A stretch of 64,000 bases of DNA from Nostoc sp. ATCC 53789. GTDB lineage: Bacteria; Cyanobacteriota; Cyanobacteriia; Cyanobacteriales; Nostocaceae. The position numbers were made by a program, and so were the translations under genes. Below the pieces are notes generated by a model. It saw only the letters and a program-made list of their open reading frames with translations. It made no database searches and was not told the DNA's origin. The DNA lies in NCBI RefSeq assembly GCF_009873495.1, contig NZ_CP046703.1, forward strand, positions 5,112,501 to 5,176,500. Reading direction: 5' to 3'. Positions 18,993 through 26,772 of this stretch are shown here, one piece after another; position 1 is the first letter of the stretch; each line of letters begins with the position of its first letter.

Positions 18993-20420
18993 CTAATCTT
19001 TAGCATTTTTCTGAGCCTGCAATCTTTGGTCTTGTGGATGCAAACTGTACCAGCCATACCAGTGACGAACTGCTAGCCAAACGGCTGAAAGCAAACCCGC
19101 TAGGCTGAGGGTGAGGCCGCTAAATGGTACTAATAATCCAAAAATTGGTAATACTGCTCCAGCAATAGTGCAGATAATAGCAGCCAAAGAAGCACTGCGA
19201 CTAGCTCCCAATCCCCATGTCAAAAACAGTAAGATGATGGAAATTAAAGTCCAAGCCAACTGAGCATTGATGACACGAGCCAGATAGGTCAAAACCAATA
19301 GACAAGCAAAGAAAATACTACCAGCGATCGCAACATTTCTGAAACTCATTGGTAGTGATAAATATAACAACAAAATCCACCACAAAAATATTGCTGGTGC
19401 TAGCAATAAAAGACGCGGAATTACCCCTGTATTACGAATCGGTTCGGTATTGGTAAACACTCCAAATGGATTTTTGACTGAAACATTCTCGTCAAATTTC
19501 CAAGTAAATTGCGTACTACGTCCGTCAGATTTAATATCGTCAGGTTCAATACCACTGGCAAAATTAGCGGGAGCAAAGTTAGCAATTGCTATGAGGCGGA
19601 AGTTAGATAAAATCTGTCCCCCTGCACTATAAACCCAGCGAGGCCCGCCTCTAGCCTGATAGGTGACTCGAAAGGTCGTTTCTTCTCCTGGTTGCAGCCG
19701 GAAGGGAAAACCATAATCTTCTGGATTGATTTGTTGCAATCTTGTCCCGTCACGCTCGATTTTATAGCTAGAAAGAAGTGTGTAGCCGTTGGGTGGCGGT
19801 GCTTCAAAGAAAAAATTATTAATATCCTTGAGTTTGTTAACCACTTTATAATCGGCAGTATAATTTGCCCGATAAATTGAGCTACGCCCTGGAACATCTA
19901 CGCTTTGGTCAAGCTTGACTTGAATTTGCGAACCAGCCAAGCTCAAGAAGCGGTTAATTTGTCTTGTCTCATTTACCTTGACTATTTTGTTGCCAACTTG
20001 AGTGTTATATGAGTATGGCTCTTGAATAGAGTAGCGGACTTGGGGGGCAAGTTGTTCGAGCTTTTCACCTGCAACACTTTCAGCAACTTGAGCCACCTTT
20101 GCCTGTTCCCAATAGTGGTAGCGATTGCTTAAAGTTGAACAGAGAAAAAATCCCGGTACTAAGAGAACTAATACTAGAGTTAAATGTTGTAATCCGCGCA
20201 ACAGTTGAGAATAGCCAACAGCCCATTCACCGATGAATATAAGCTGTTCCGGCTGGCTGCGACGGAGGGAAAAACTTATCAGTGCGATCGCAACTCCTAA
20301 AGCTACGATCAAAAATACTAGTAACAGTGAAGCTTTGAGCGCCTGGGTTCCAAATTGAACAAGCTCAATCGGATGCGTCAAATCGGGTAATCCGGGAATA
20401 CCTTGAGCAGAAGATGACAT
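18993..20420 (-). CDS. Multi-pass membrane protein with large extracytoplasmic domain
   Basis: 475 residues. Two N-terminal transmembrane helices (about 28-50 and 76-97) are followed by a roughly 230-residue soluble, beta-rich region (about 105-335) and then five or six helices in the C-terminal third (about 340-460). The soluble region is rich in Tyr, Asn and Phe and has the pattern FRLQPGEETTFRVTYQARGG, reminiscent of the periplasmic beta domains of CreD-like proteins. I do not recognise a named family. ATG start at 20420. Two mini-membrane genes follow on the same strand, probably co-transcribed. Confidence 0.7.
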   Translation of the reverse strand: MSSSAQGIPGLPDLTHPIELVQFGTQALKASLLLVFLIVALGVAIALISFSLRRSQPEQLIFIGEWAVGYSQLLRGLQHLTLVLVLLVPGFFLCSTLSNRYHYWEQAKVAQVAESVAGEKLEQLAPQVRYSIQEPYSYNTQVGNKIVKVNETRQINRFLSLAGSQIQVKLDQSVDVPGRSSIYRANYTADYKVVNKLKDINNFFFEAPPPNGYTLLSSYKIERDGTRLQQINPEDYGFPFRLQPGEETTFRVTYQARGGPRWVYSAGGQILSNFRLIAIANFAPANFASGIEPDDIKSDGRSTQFTWKFDENVSVKNPFGVFTNTEPIRNTGVIPRLLLLAPAIFLWWILLLYLSLPMSFRNVAIAGSIFFACLLVLTYLARVINAQLAWTLISIILLFLTWGLGASRSASLAAIICTIAGAVLPIFGLLVPFSGLTLSLAGLLSAVWLAVRHWYGWYSLHPQDQRLQAQKNAKD

Positions 20421-20670
20421 TGGCTAAATTTTTGCAGAATTTGGAGAACCAGACCGATAAATTTGCTTAAAAGTTTCTGAATAATAGTTTTATTTAATAC
20501 GCAGATATTTTCAAGAAGTGCTGCTGAATTGCTCAACGGCAACTGAGAACTTACACAAAAAATCTCTCAAATTCTTATTTATCTGCGTTCTCTGTAGCTC
20601 TGCATTATTCTGTTGCAAGTCTTATTGAGTCTACATCTTTTCTATTAATCATCCCTAAGTCTAATTATCT

Positions 20671-20712
20671 CAACATCAAAAACCCGTCCATCATGGCCGG
20701 GTTTTTGAGTTG
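20671..20712. terminator. Strong hairpin, orphan terminator
   Basis: TCAAAAACCCG (20676-20686) pairs perfectly with CGGGTTTTTGA (20698-20708), and the flanking CAAC/GTTG extends the stem with one mismatch. It carries a T-run in both directions. No annotated plus-strand gene ends just before it; on the minus strand the nearest stop is 290 bp upstream (gene at 21002-21331). It may end that transcript or an unseen small RNA. Confidence 0.65.
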
Positions 20713-20916
20713 AAACATGGGGCTATATTGCCCAAAGGTTAGTTATATAAGTTCAGTATAAAATCGATGCTCTGATTAGGGATACCGCTTGACTGTTATC
20801 GATTTCGGAAAATTAGCTAAAAATTTTTGAGTAGTCTTCCTTTCTCTTCCAAGCAGCAACCGACTGGTAGCGCTAGAGTGTAGGATTGAGAAATATTGAT
20901 TTTCCGGCTTTTGCTG

Positions 20917-21021
20917 ATGAATAATGGATTTGGTAGCTGGCAAGAATGGTTAACAGTATTCACCTATCTAGGTTTTACAGTCTTTATTATCTGGCGCGTG
21001 TTTACCGCCGAGAAGAATTAA
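20917..21021 (+). CDS. Predicted one-helix membrane mini-protein, 34 residues
   Basis: An ATG frame reads MNNGFGSWQEWLTVFTYLGF, then TVFIIWRVFTAEKN: amphipathic start with two tryptophans, one transmembrane helix and a charged tail. The last 20 bases overlap the 3' end of the convergent secreted-protein gene. No strong ribosome binding site is visible. The composition (W, F, Y, I-rich helix with a charged end) is typical of real small membrane subunits rather than random translation. Partner unknown. Confidence 0.45.
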   Translation: MNNGFGSWQEWLTVFTYLGFTVFIIWRVFTAEKN

Positions 21022-21331
21022 AAAAGCTACATATCATTTCACCAGGGTCTTTTTGCTCAAAGGGTAAAACACCTCCACCTTGTTGAACCTTGACTCGTTC
21101 TCGGCAATTGTAAACCTCGGTGGGCCTTTTTACTCCATCTACACTAACGGTTGCCCTGTATTCCCAATAGTTTTTAGCACTTCGGTTGATGCTGAGAATG
21201 CAAATCTGGTGGTGTTGGCGTAGCCCGTTGTAGAAATCGTAATTGCGACACACTGATGCAAAAGCTGGTTGTGCTACGGACAAACTTAGTATCAATAGCA
21301 ACATAAATATTCCTGCTTTTATCCTGTTCAT
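21002..21331 (-). CDS. Small secreted protein, unknown function
   Basis: 109 residues. A classical signal peptide (NRIKAGIFMLLLILSLSVAQ) ends at the cleavage motif AFA just before Ser26, leaving an 84-residue mature protein with four cysteines (C28, C43, C76, C100) that could form two disulfides. The rest is polar and probably beta-rich. I do not recognise a family. ATG start at 21331. The 3' end overlaps the mini-protein frame on the other strand. Confidence 0.7.
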   Translation of the reverse strand: MNRIKAGIFMLLLILSLSVAQPAFASVCRNYDFYNGLRQHHQICILSINRSAKNYWEYRATVSVDGVKRPTEVYNCRERVKVQQGGGVLPFEQKDPGEMICSFFNSSRR

Positions 21332-21623
21332 AAAAAATCATTTAACATTAGGAACTCCGTAAAAATAAAATACCAGCTATAGGAGAGTCCTATAGACAAT
21401 TTGTATTGAGCAGAAAAGTCTCAAACTTGATGGTGTTCATGTACCATACCCTAAGACCAATTCGTAATATCCTGCAAAAAGCCGGACTTCATGCGTCTAC
21501 GACGTAATTGAGAAAGCCAGATTACATCTAGCTGGGTTTCCAGCATTTGTGTCTGTAGTCTTATTTTGAAGAATTGATATAACAATAATTTGCAAAAAAA
21601 AGCCAGTCTTAAGGACGATAAAA

Positions 21624-22397
21624 TTGCGATTAAAAACAAATTTTGAGCAATCTCATATTGCACGCTGTTGTGCGGCAGTGCTGCTTTTCGGTCAAGTGTG
21701 GCTACATTTTATTCAGGGAAAAACTTACTACCGCAAAATTATGCAACATCTGGTGACTGCTGGGCCCTGTTCTATCTCTCCAGTTCTCCTAGTTAGCGGT
21801 TTTGCAGGAATGATTTTTACTATTCAGACGGCAAGAGAATTAGTCCGATTTGGGGCTGAAAATGCTGTGGGAGGTGCTTTTGCCTTAGCTTTTTGTAGAG
21901 AATTAGCTCCAATTTTAACCGCTAGTATTATGGCAGGACAAGTGGGTTCTGCTTTTGCAGCAGAAATAGGTGCAATGCGGGTAACTGAGCAGATTGATGC
22001 ACTTTATATGCTCAAAACTGATCCCATTGATTATCTAGTACTTCCTAGAGTAATTGCTTGTTGTTTGATGGTGCCTTTGATGACGATTTTGGCTTTAGTT
22101 ACTGGGATTATCGGTGGAGTTTTTGCCGGCTCATACTTTTACAAAATTATTCCCGAAACATTTTTAGAATCAGTCAGAAATTTTCTAGACCCATCAGATT
22201 TGTTTATTATTTTGTTAAAAGGGTTTATTTTTGGTTTACTGGTTGCTGTCATCGGCTGTAGTTGGGGTTTAACTACTAAGGGGGGAGCTAAAGAAGTAGG
22301 AGAATCGGCAACAAAGGCAGTTGTTACTAGTTGGGTATCCATTTTTATCATGGATTTTTTCCTTTCTCTACTCCTATTTGACCAGCCTGCATTTTGA
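21624..22397 (+). CDS. MlaE/YrbE family ABC lipid transporter permease
   Basis: 257 residues with the MlaE signature: GFAGMIFTIQTARELVRFGAE, then FCRELAPILTASIMAGQVGSAFAAEIGAMRVTEQIDAL, and five or six membrane segments. In plants and bacteria these permeases (TGD1, MlaE) pair with an MCE-domain substrate-binding protein and an ATPase to move phospholipids between membranes. Neither partner is adjacent here, which is common for cyanobacteria. The start is a TTG at 21624, chosen because AAGGA lies seven bases upstream; no ATG is available before the conserved region. Function in envelope lipid traffic is by family. Confidence 0.85.
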   Translation: MRLKTNFEQSHIARCCAAVLLFGQVWLHFIQGKTYYRKIMQHLVTAGPCSISPVLLVSGFAGMIFTIQTARELVRFGAENAVGGAFALAFCRELAPILTASIMAGQVGSAFAAEIGAMRVTEQIDALYMLKTDPIDYLVLPRVIACCLMVPLMTILALVTGIIGGVFAGSYFYKIIPETFLESVRNFLDPSDLFIILLKGFIFGLLVAVIGCSWGLTTKGGAKEVGESATKAVVTSWVSIFIMDFFLSLLLFDQPAF

Positions 22398-22583
22398 AGG
22401 GAGCAGGGGGAAGGGGACAGGGCAGGAAAATGAGTGGTAACAGAGCTTGTCTATTCGCATAGCGTCTCATAGAAAAGTACAGTTTTCCTCCTGCCTTCAT
22501 TTATAAATCTTTAGGTAATAAACATGAGTTTTGAAGCTTTTATGCAGTCCACCACAGACATCTCTAATTTTTTTGAATATACT

Positions 22584-23033
22584 TCATAACTTTACGAGAA
22601 CGTGGGAATATATTAACTCGTAAATTAGCGCACCCAAAGCTAAACCTGCAAATGAAAAGATAGATGCAGTAAAAAAAGCTAGCCCTTCTCTAAGACCTGC
22701 TCTTTGGAAATCTATTCTGACTAATATAGTTGCCGAAATGATGAGTAAAGTATCAAGAAATACCCGAAACCAGGCAATCATCAGAAAAAATAAGAAAGCT
22801 GCTAAGACAGCAACGCCAAAAGACCTGACGTTTGATTTAAGCAAAATCCTGAGATAATAGGTCATTTTCGGCCAAGGAGTGGTCAACGTCACTATTAAAA
22901 GCAAGATTGCAACCACAGTCAGCACCCACACAAACAGAGGAGCGTGTGTTTCAGATATTACCCAGCCCAAGGTACTGTAACTAAGCAGTACTAACGCCAG
23001 GGACACCCAAGGAACTCTTTTAAAAATTGACAT
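22584..23033 (-). CDS. Four-helix membrane protein, unknown function
   Basis: 149 residues with hydrophobic segments near 10-28, 33-52, 72-100 and 115-142. The N-terminal block FKRVPWVSLALVLLSYSTLGW and the aromatic-rich loops suggest a cyanobacteria-specific membrane protein, but I cannot name a family or function. ATG start at 23033. Stands alone between the MlaE-type gene and the PotA-type gene. Confidence 0.65.
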   Translation of the reverse strand: MSIFKRVPWVSLALVLLSYSTLGWVISETHAPLFVWVLTVVAILLLIVTLTTPWPKMTYYLRILLKSNVRSFGVAVLAAFLFFLMIAWFRVFLDTLLIISATILVRIDFQRAGLREGLAFFTASIFSFAGLALGALIYELIYSHVLVKL

Positions 23034-23232
23034 GGGTTAATATTCCGAGTACAAGGTCAAGGTATTATTCCATTATTAAATTTTATATAGGAATGCGCTT
23101 TGATTTTTGTTCGCCCAGCGTGGCGTAGCCATAATTATTTGGCTTAAGAGGCAACAGGAAAAAAGGCTCTTTGAGTTGCACCTAGCTTCGCAAAACTCAA
23201 AAATAAGCTTTATAGAAGATAGACTATTATAA

Positions 23233-24360
23233 CTATTGATTAATAGCTAAACAATCATTTTCTGCCCACCAAGCGTAGATTGGCGTGTCGCTATCCGGTA
23301 AAGCACCAAAAGTATTAGGTTGCAATACATTTATCCTAATACCATTTGTTAATTCCACAACATAATTAACGTGTGTACCCAAATACATAACATTAATAAG
23401 CCGCCCTTCAAAGCAGTTAGCTGGCAAATTGGGTGGATAAAGCGAAAGCTGTATTTTTTCTGGGCGCACACTCACTACTACCGCTTGTGATAATTGAGAT
23501 GGTGTATCTTCAGCGCGGTTAATGATAATTGAGAGTCCTGTTTTTGTGGAAATTTTAATACTAGAGGAGTCTACCGCTACGATTTCACCACTAAATAAAT
23601 TAGTATCGCCAATAAAATCAGCAACAAAAGATGTCTGGGGACGTTCGTAAATTTGGCTGGGAGTGCCAACTTGTTCGATTTTGCCTTGGTTCATGACGGC
23701 AATACGATCGCTCAAAGATAATGCTTCTTCTTGGTCGTGTGTCACCATCACAAAGGTTACTCCTAAGTCTTTGTGTAAATTTGATAACTCAACCTGCATT
23801 TCTTTACGTAGTTTTAAATCTAACGCCCCTAAAGGTTCATCTAGTAATACGACGGTGGGACGGTTGACTAAAGCCCTCGCTAAGGCGACTCGCTGCTGTT
23901 GACCACCAGAAAGTTGACTGGGAAAGCGCGATCGCAAACTTTCCATTTTCACTAACTTTAAAGCGTCTTGAACTCTAATTTCAATTTCCGATTTGTGGAT
24001 TTTTTTTAACCGTAGTCCAAAGGCGATGTTATCCCAGACATTCAAGTGATTGAATAGAGCGTAACTTTGAAATACAGTATTGACGGGTCGGCGGTAAGGC
24101 GGCACATTAGTCATAGACTGACCCTGAATCAACACTTTGCCAGCATCAGCGATTTCAAAGCCAGCAATTAAGCGTAGTGTTGTTGTTTTGCCACAACCGG
24201 AGGGGCCTAAAATACTAAAAAATTCTCCTTGTCTGACATCCAAGTCTATTCCGTGTACTGCTGGTTCTTGGTTAAAAAACTTGAACACGTTACGCAGTTC
24301 AACATCAAGTGGCTGAAAAGTTGTTATCCCCCTCTGATTCTGCATGACAATTTGAGCCAT
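23233..24360 (-). CDS. potA: PotA-like ABC transporter ATPase
   Basis: 375 residues: nucleotide-binding domain with Walker [10 protein letters not shown] (52-60), Q-loop VFQSYALF, signature LSGGQQQR, Walker [13 protein letters not shown] and switch histidine in VTHDQEEAL, followed by a C-terminal TOBE-type regulatory domain (about 265-365). The domain order and motifs match the polyamine (spermidine/putrescine) importer ATPase PotA; related CUT1-type ATPases for sugars or iron are the alternative. No permease or binding-protein gene is adjacent, so it may serve a distant cassette. ATG start at 24360, divergent from the first PBP2 gene. Confidence 0.8.
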   Translation of the reverse strand: MAQIVMQNQRGITTFQPLDVELRNVFKFFNQEPAVHGIDLDVRQGEFFSILGPSGCGKTTTLRLIAGFEIADAGKVLIQGQSMTNVPPYRRPVNTVFQSYALFNHLNVWDNIAFGLRLKKIHKSEIEIRVQDALKLVKMESLRSRFPSQLSGGQQQRVALARALVNRPTVVLLDEPLGALDLKLRKEMQVELSNLHKDLGVTFVMVTHDQEEALSLSDRIAVMNQGKIEQVGTPSQIYERPQTSFVADFIGDTNLFSGEIVAVDSSSIKISTKTGLSIIINRAEDTPSQLSQAVVVSVRPEKIQLSLYPPNLPANCFEGRLINVMYLGTHVNYVVELTNGIRINVLQPNTFGALPDSDTPIYAWWAENDCLAINQ

Positions 24361-24562
24361 AATCCTTAGTAGAATGCCGTGATCTTACGTAACTTTGTCA
24401 GTAGTCTATTGGGCAGACTATATTTGACACTTTGGTTTATTGTATCCGCCAAAAACAATTGTTCAAGAATATACTTGCCCGATTTTTTCATACCCAGTCT
24501 TGGGCATGAGTTTAGGGTAATTGTATACAGATAATACCGCTCTTAGAATCATTCTTTGTATT

Positions 24563-26410
24563 ATGTCTTTATTCCCATCAATTGGCAGCAAAAAAGATAC
24601 ACGTACAGTTGGACGTGGTTTCCAATCAATATTTTTAATCGTATTTACCCTCTTAATAACCACTGGGATTGAGGCTCGTTTGGCCTATTTGCAAATTGTT
24701 GAAGGCCCAAAACTCCGAGAACGAGCCGAAGCGAACCGTATTCGGATGATTTCTAAACAACCGGAACGAGGTAATATTTTTGACCGCAACGGTAAACTTT
24801 TAGCCAGTACTCGCTATCCTAGCTCTGTATATTTGTGGCCGATGGCACATACTAAGCCTTCTTGGTCTGTAGTCGGCCCGCGTCTAGCGCAAATTCTCAA
24901 CATCCCGCAAGATGAGATGGAAAAGAAATTAGAACAAGCAGGTGCTAATTCTTCTTCGCTCATCCGAATTGCTCGCGATCTCAATGAAGCAGAAATCACG
25001 GCGCTTAAGGAGTATAAAAATGAACTCCCAGAAGTGGAAATTAATACAGATTCTGTACGTTATTATCCTCATGGGAAGCAATTGGCTCATGTATTAGGCT
25101 ATACGCGAGAGTTGACCGCAGACCAGTTAAAGGATAAGAAGCAGGAAGGCTACCGGCTGGGGGATGTAATCGGTCAGATGGGGGTGGAAAGAGCCTATGA
25201 GAAAGTGCTACGAGGCGAATGGGGTGGTCAGCAGGTGGAAGTAGATGGTGCGGGTAGACCAATCCGAGTTGTGGGCGAAAAACAGGCAAAAGCTGGTAAC
25301 GATTTGCATCTGACCATAGATTTGGATGTGCAACAGGCAGCAGAAAAAGCTTTAGGAAATCAACGAGGTGCGATCGCAGCACTCGATCCAAATAACGGTG
25401 CTGTTTTAGCGCTGGTATCTTACCCCACCTTTGACCCGAATATCTTCTCAAAACAAAAACTCTCCCAAAAAGATTGGGAAAGCGTGCAAGGGAAAGATCA
25501 TCCCTTGGTTAATCGGGCTTTGAGTGCCTTTCCGCCTGCTAGTACTTTTAAAGTTGTCACCACGACAGCCGGATTGGAATCAGGTGAATTTTCTCCTGAC
25601 TCAATATTACAGACCTTTGGTTCTCTTACCGTTGGTGGGGTGACTTTTGGTGAGTGGAACCACGCCGGATTCGGGCCATTAGGATTTCCACGAGCGATCG
25701 CTATGAGTAGTGATACTTTCTTCTATCAAGTTGGTAGAAAAGTTGGTGGCCCAACTTTAATCCAATGGAGCCGCAAATATGGATTTGGTCAAAAAACTGG
25801 CATTGAATTTCCCAACGAAGAATCAAAAGGCTTGGTTCCAGATGAAATATGGAAGCAGAAAGTTTTGAAGACACCTTGGACTGTAGGCGACACCATTAAT
25901 ATGTCAATTGGTCAAGGCGCTTTACAAGTAACACCGCTACAATCGGCGATTATGTTTTCTGTCCCTGCTAATGGCGGGTATCGAGTTCAGCCGCATTTGC
26001 TCAAAGACAATGAAGAAGCAAAAAGTTGGCGAGAATCGTTAAATATGAAGCCGACAACGATCAAAGTTCTCCGCGATGGACTGCGAAAGGTAGTGAGTGA
26101 GGGTACTGGTAAGCGCTTGGACGTGCCGACAATTGCCCCAGCTTCTGGAAAGAGTGGCACTGCTGAAGCTGGTGTTGGTCGCCCAAATCATACTTGGTTT
26201 GGTGCTTATGCCCCTAGTAATAAGCCGGAAATTGTGGTTGTGGCTTTTGGTGAAAACTCTGGCGAACACGGCGGTACTATTTGTGGGCCTATGGTTTTAC
26301 AAGTGCTAGAAGCTTATTTTCAGCACAAGTATCCAGGTAAGTATAAAAAATCTCAGCCTGATCCATCAGAAGCAACAACTCAGAATTCAGGACATGGCAC
26401 TGGAGACTAG
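24563..26410 (+). CDS. mrdA: Penicillin-binding protein 2, first paralogue
   Basis: 615 residues from the ATG at 24563, chosen by alignment with its neighbour (a 14-codon upstream extension is less likely). One N-terminal membrane helix (about 21-39), a PBP dimerisation domain with RIRMISKQPERGNIFDRNG, then a transpeptidase domain with active-site S327 in S-T-F-K, the S-S-D motif at 382-384 and the KSGT box. It cross-links peptidoglycan in the periplasm during side-wall elongation, normally with RodA. No rodA is adjacent. It is about 75-80% identical by eye to the next gene, including the leader, so the pair arose by tandem duplication. Confidence 0.9.
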   Translation: MSLFPSIGSKKDTRTVGRGFQSIFLIVFTLLITTGIEARLAYLQIVEGPKLRERAEANRIRMISKQPERGNIFDRNGKLLASTRYPSSVYLWPMAHTKPSWSVVGPRLAQILNIPQDEMEKKLEQAGANSSSLIRIARDLNEAEITALKEYKNELPEVEINTDSVRYYPHGKQLAHVLGYTRELTADQLKDKKQEGYRLGDVIGQMGVERAYEKVLRGEWGGQQVEVDGAGRPIRVVGEKQAKAGNDLHLTIDLDVQQAAEKALGNQRGAIAALDPNNGAVLALVSYPTFDPNIFSKQKLSQKDWESVQGKDHPLVNRALSAFPPASTFKVVTTTAGLESGEFSPDSILQTFGSLTVGGVTFGEWNHAGFGPLGFPRAIAMSSDTFFYQVGRKVGGPTLIQWSRKYGFGQKTGIEFPNEESKGLVPDEIWKQKVLKTPWTVGDTINMSIGQGALQVTPLQSAIMFSVPANGGYRVQPHLLKDNEEAKSWRESLNMKPTTIKVLRDGLRKVVSEGTGKRLDVPTIAPASGKSGTAEAGVGRPNHTWFGAYAPSNKPEIVVVAFGENSGEHGGTICGPMVLQVLEAYFQHKYPGKYKKSQPDPSEATTQNSGHGTGD

Positions 26411-26439
26411 TGCCGCAGGGCGGAATTAAAAATTAAAAG

Positions 26440-26530
26440 TGACGCGACGCTCCTGCGTCGCTAACGCTTCGCTATCGCAGACTCGCTCTAAGCGAAGCCA
26501 TGCCGAAGGCTTTACGCTGCGCTAAAAAAA
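26440..26530. repeat. Dispersed repeat between the two PBP2 genes
   Basis: GACGCGACGCTCCTGCGTCGC hairpin-like start followed by TCGCTCTAAGCGAAGCC and GGCTTTACGC blocks. A diverged copy is at 3069-3121. The remaining bases of the 362-bp gap hold A/T-rich DNA and the promoter of the second PBP2 gene. Confidence 0.6.
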
Positions 26531-26772
26531 TTAAAAATGAATACAGCCTAAGTATTTTATTCATTTGGAATGGGTGGTTTATTTCCGCTGACCTGTACTA
26601 GTGTGCAAAATTCAGAATTCAAAAAGCCTTTGGGCGATGAGATGGAAGAGAGTAGCTTATGGTATTAATTGAAAACAATTAATCACTGCCTATTAGTTTG
26701 CTATTAAATACCTGCTAAGAAATGAGCAGAATTGTTTACAGATAATCTTAATTTTGAAATCTTCTTTGTCTT

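Noticed and set aside
25041-25451. 136-codon minus-strand frame inside the first PBP2 gene, and a matching 128-codon frame in the second
   Set aside because: Antisense to conserved coding sequence in both paralogues; the frames stay open because the two genes are copies. No start signal or protein features.
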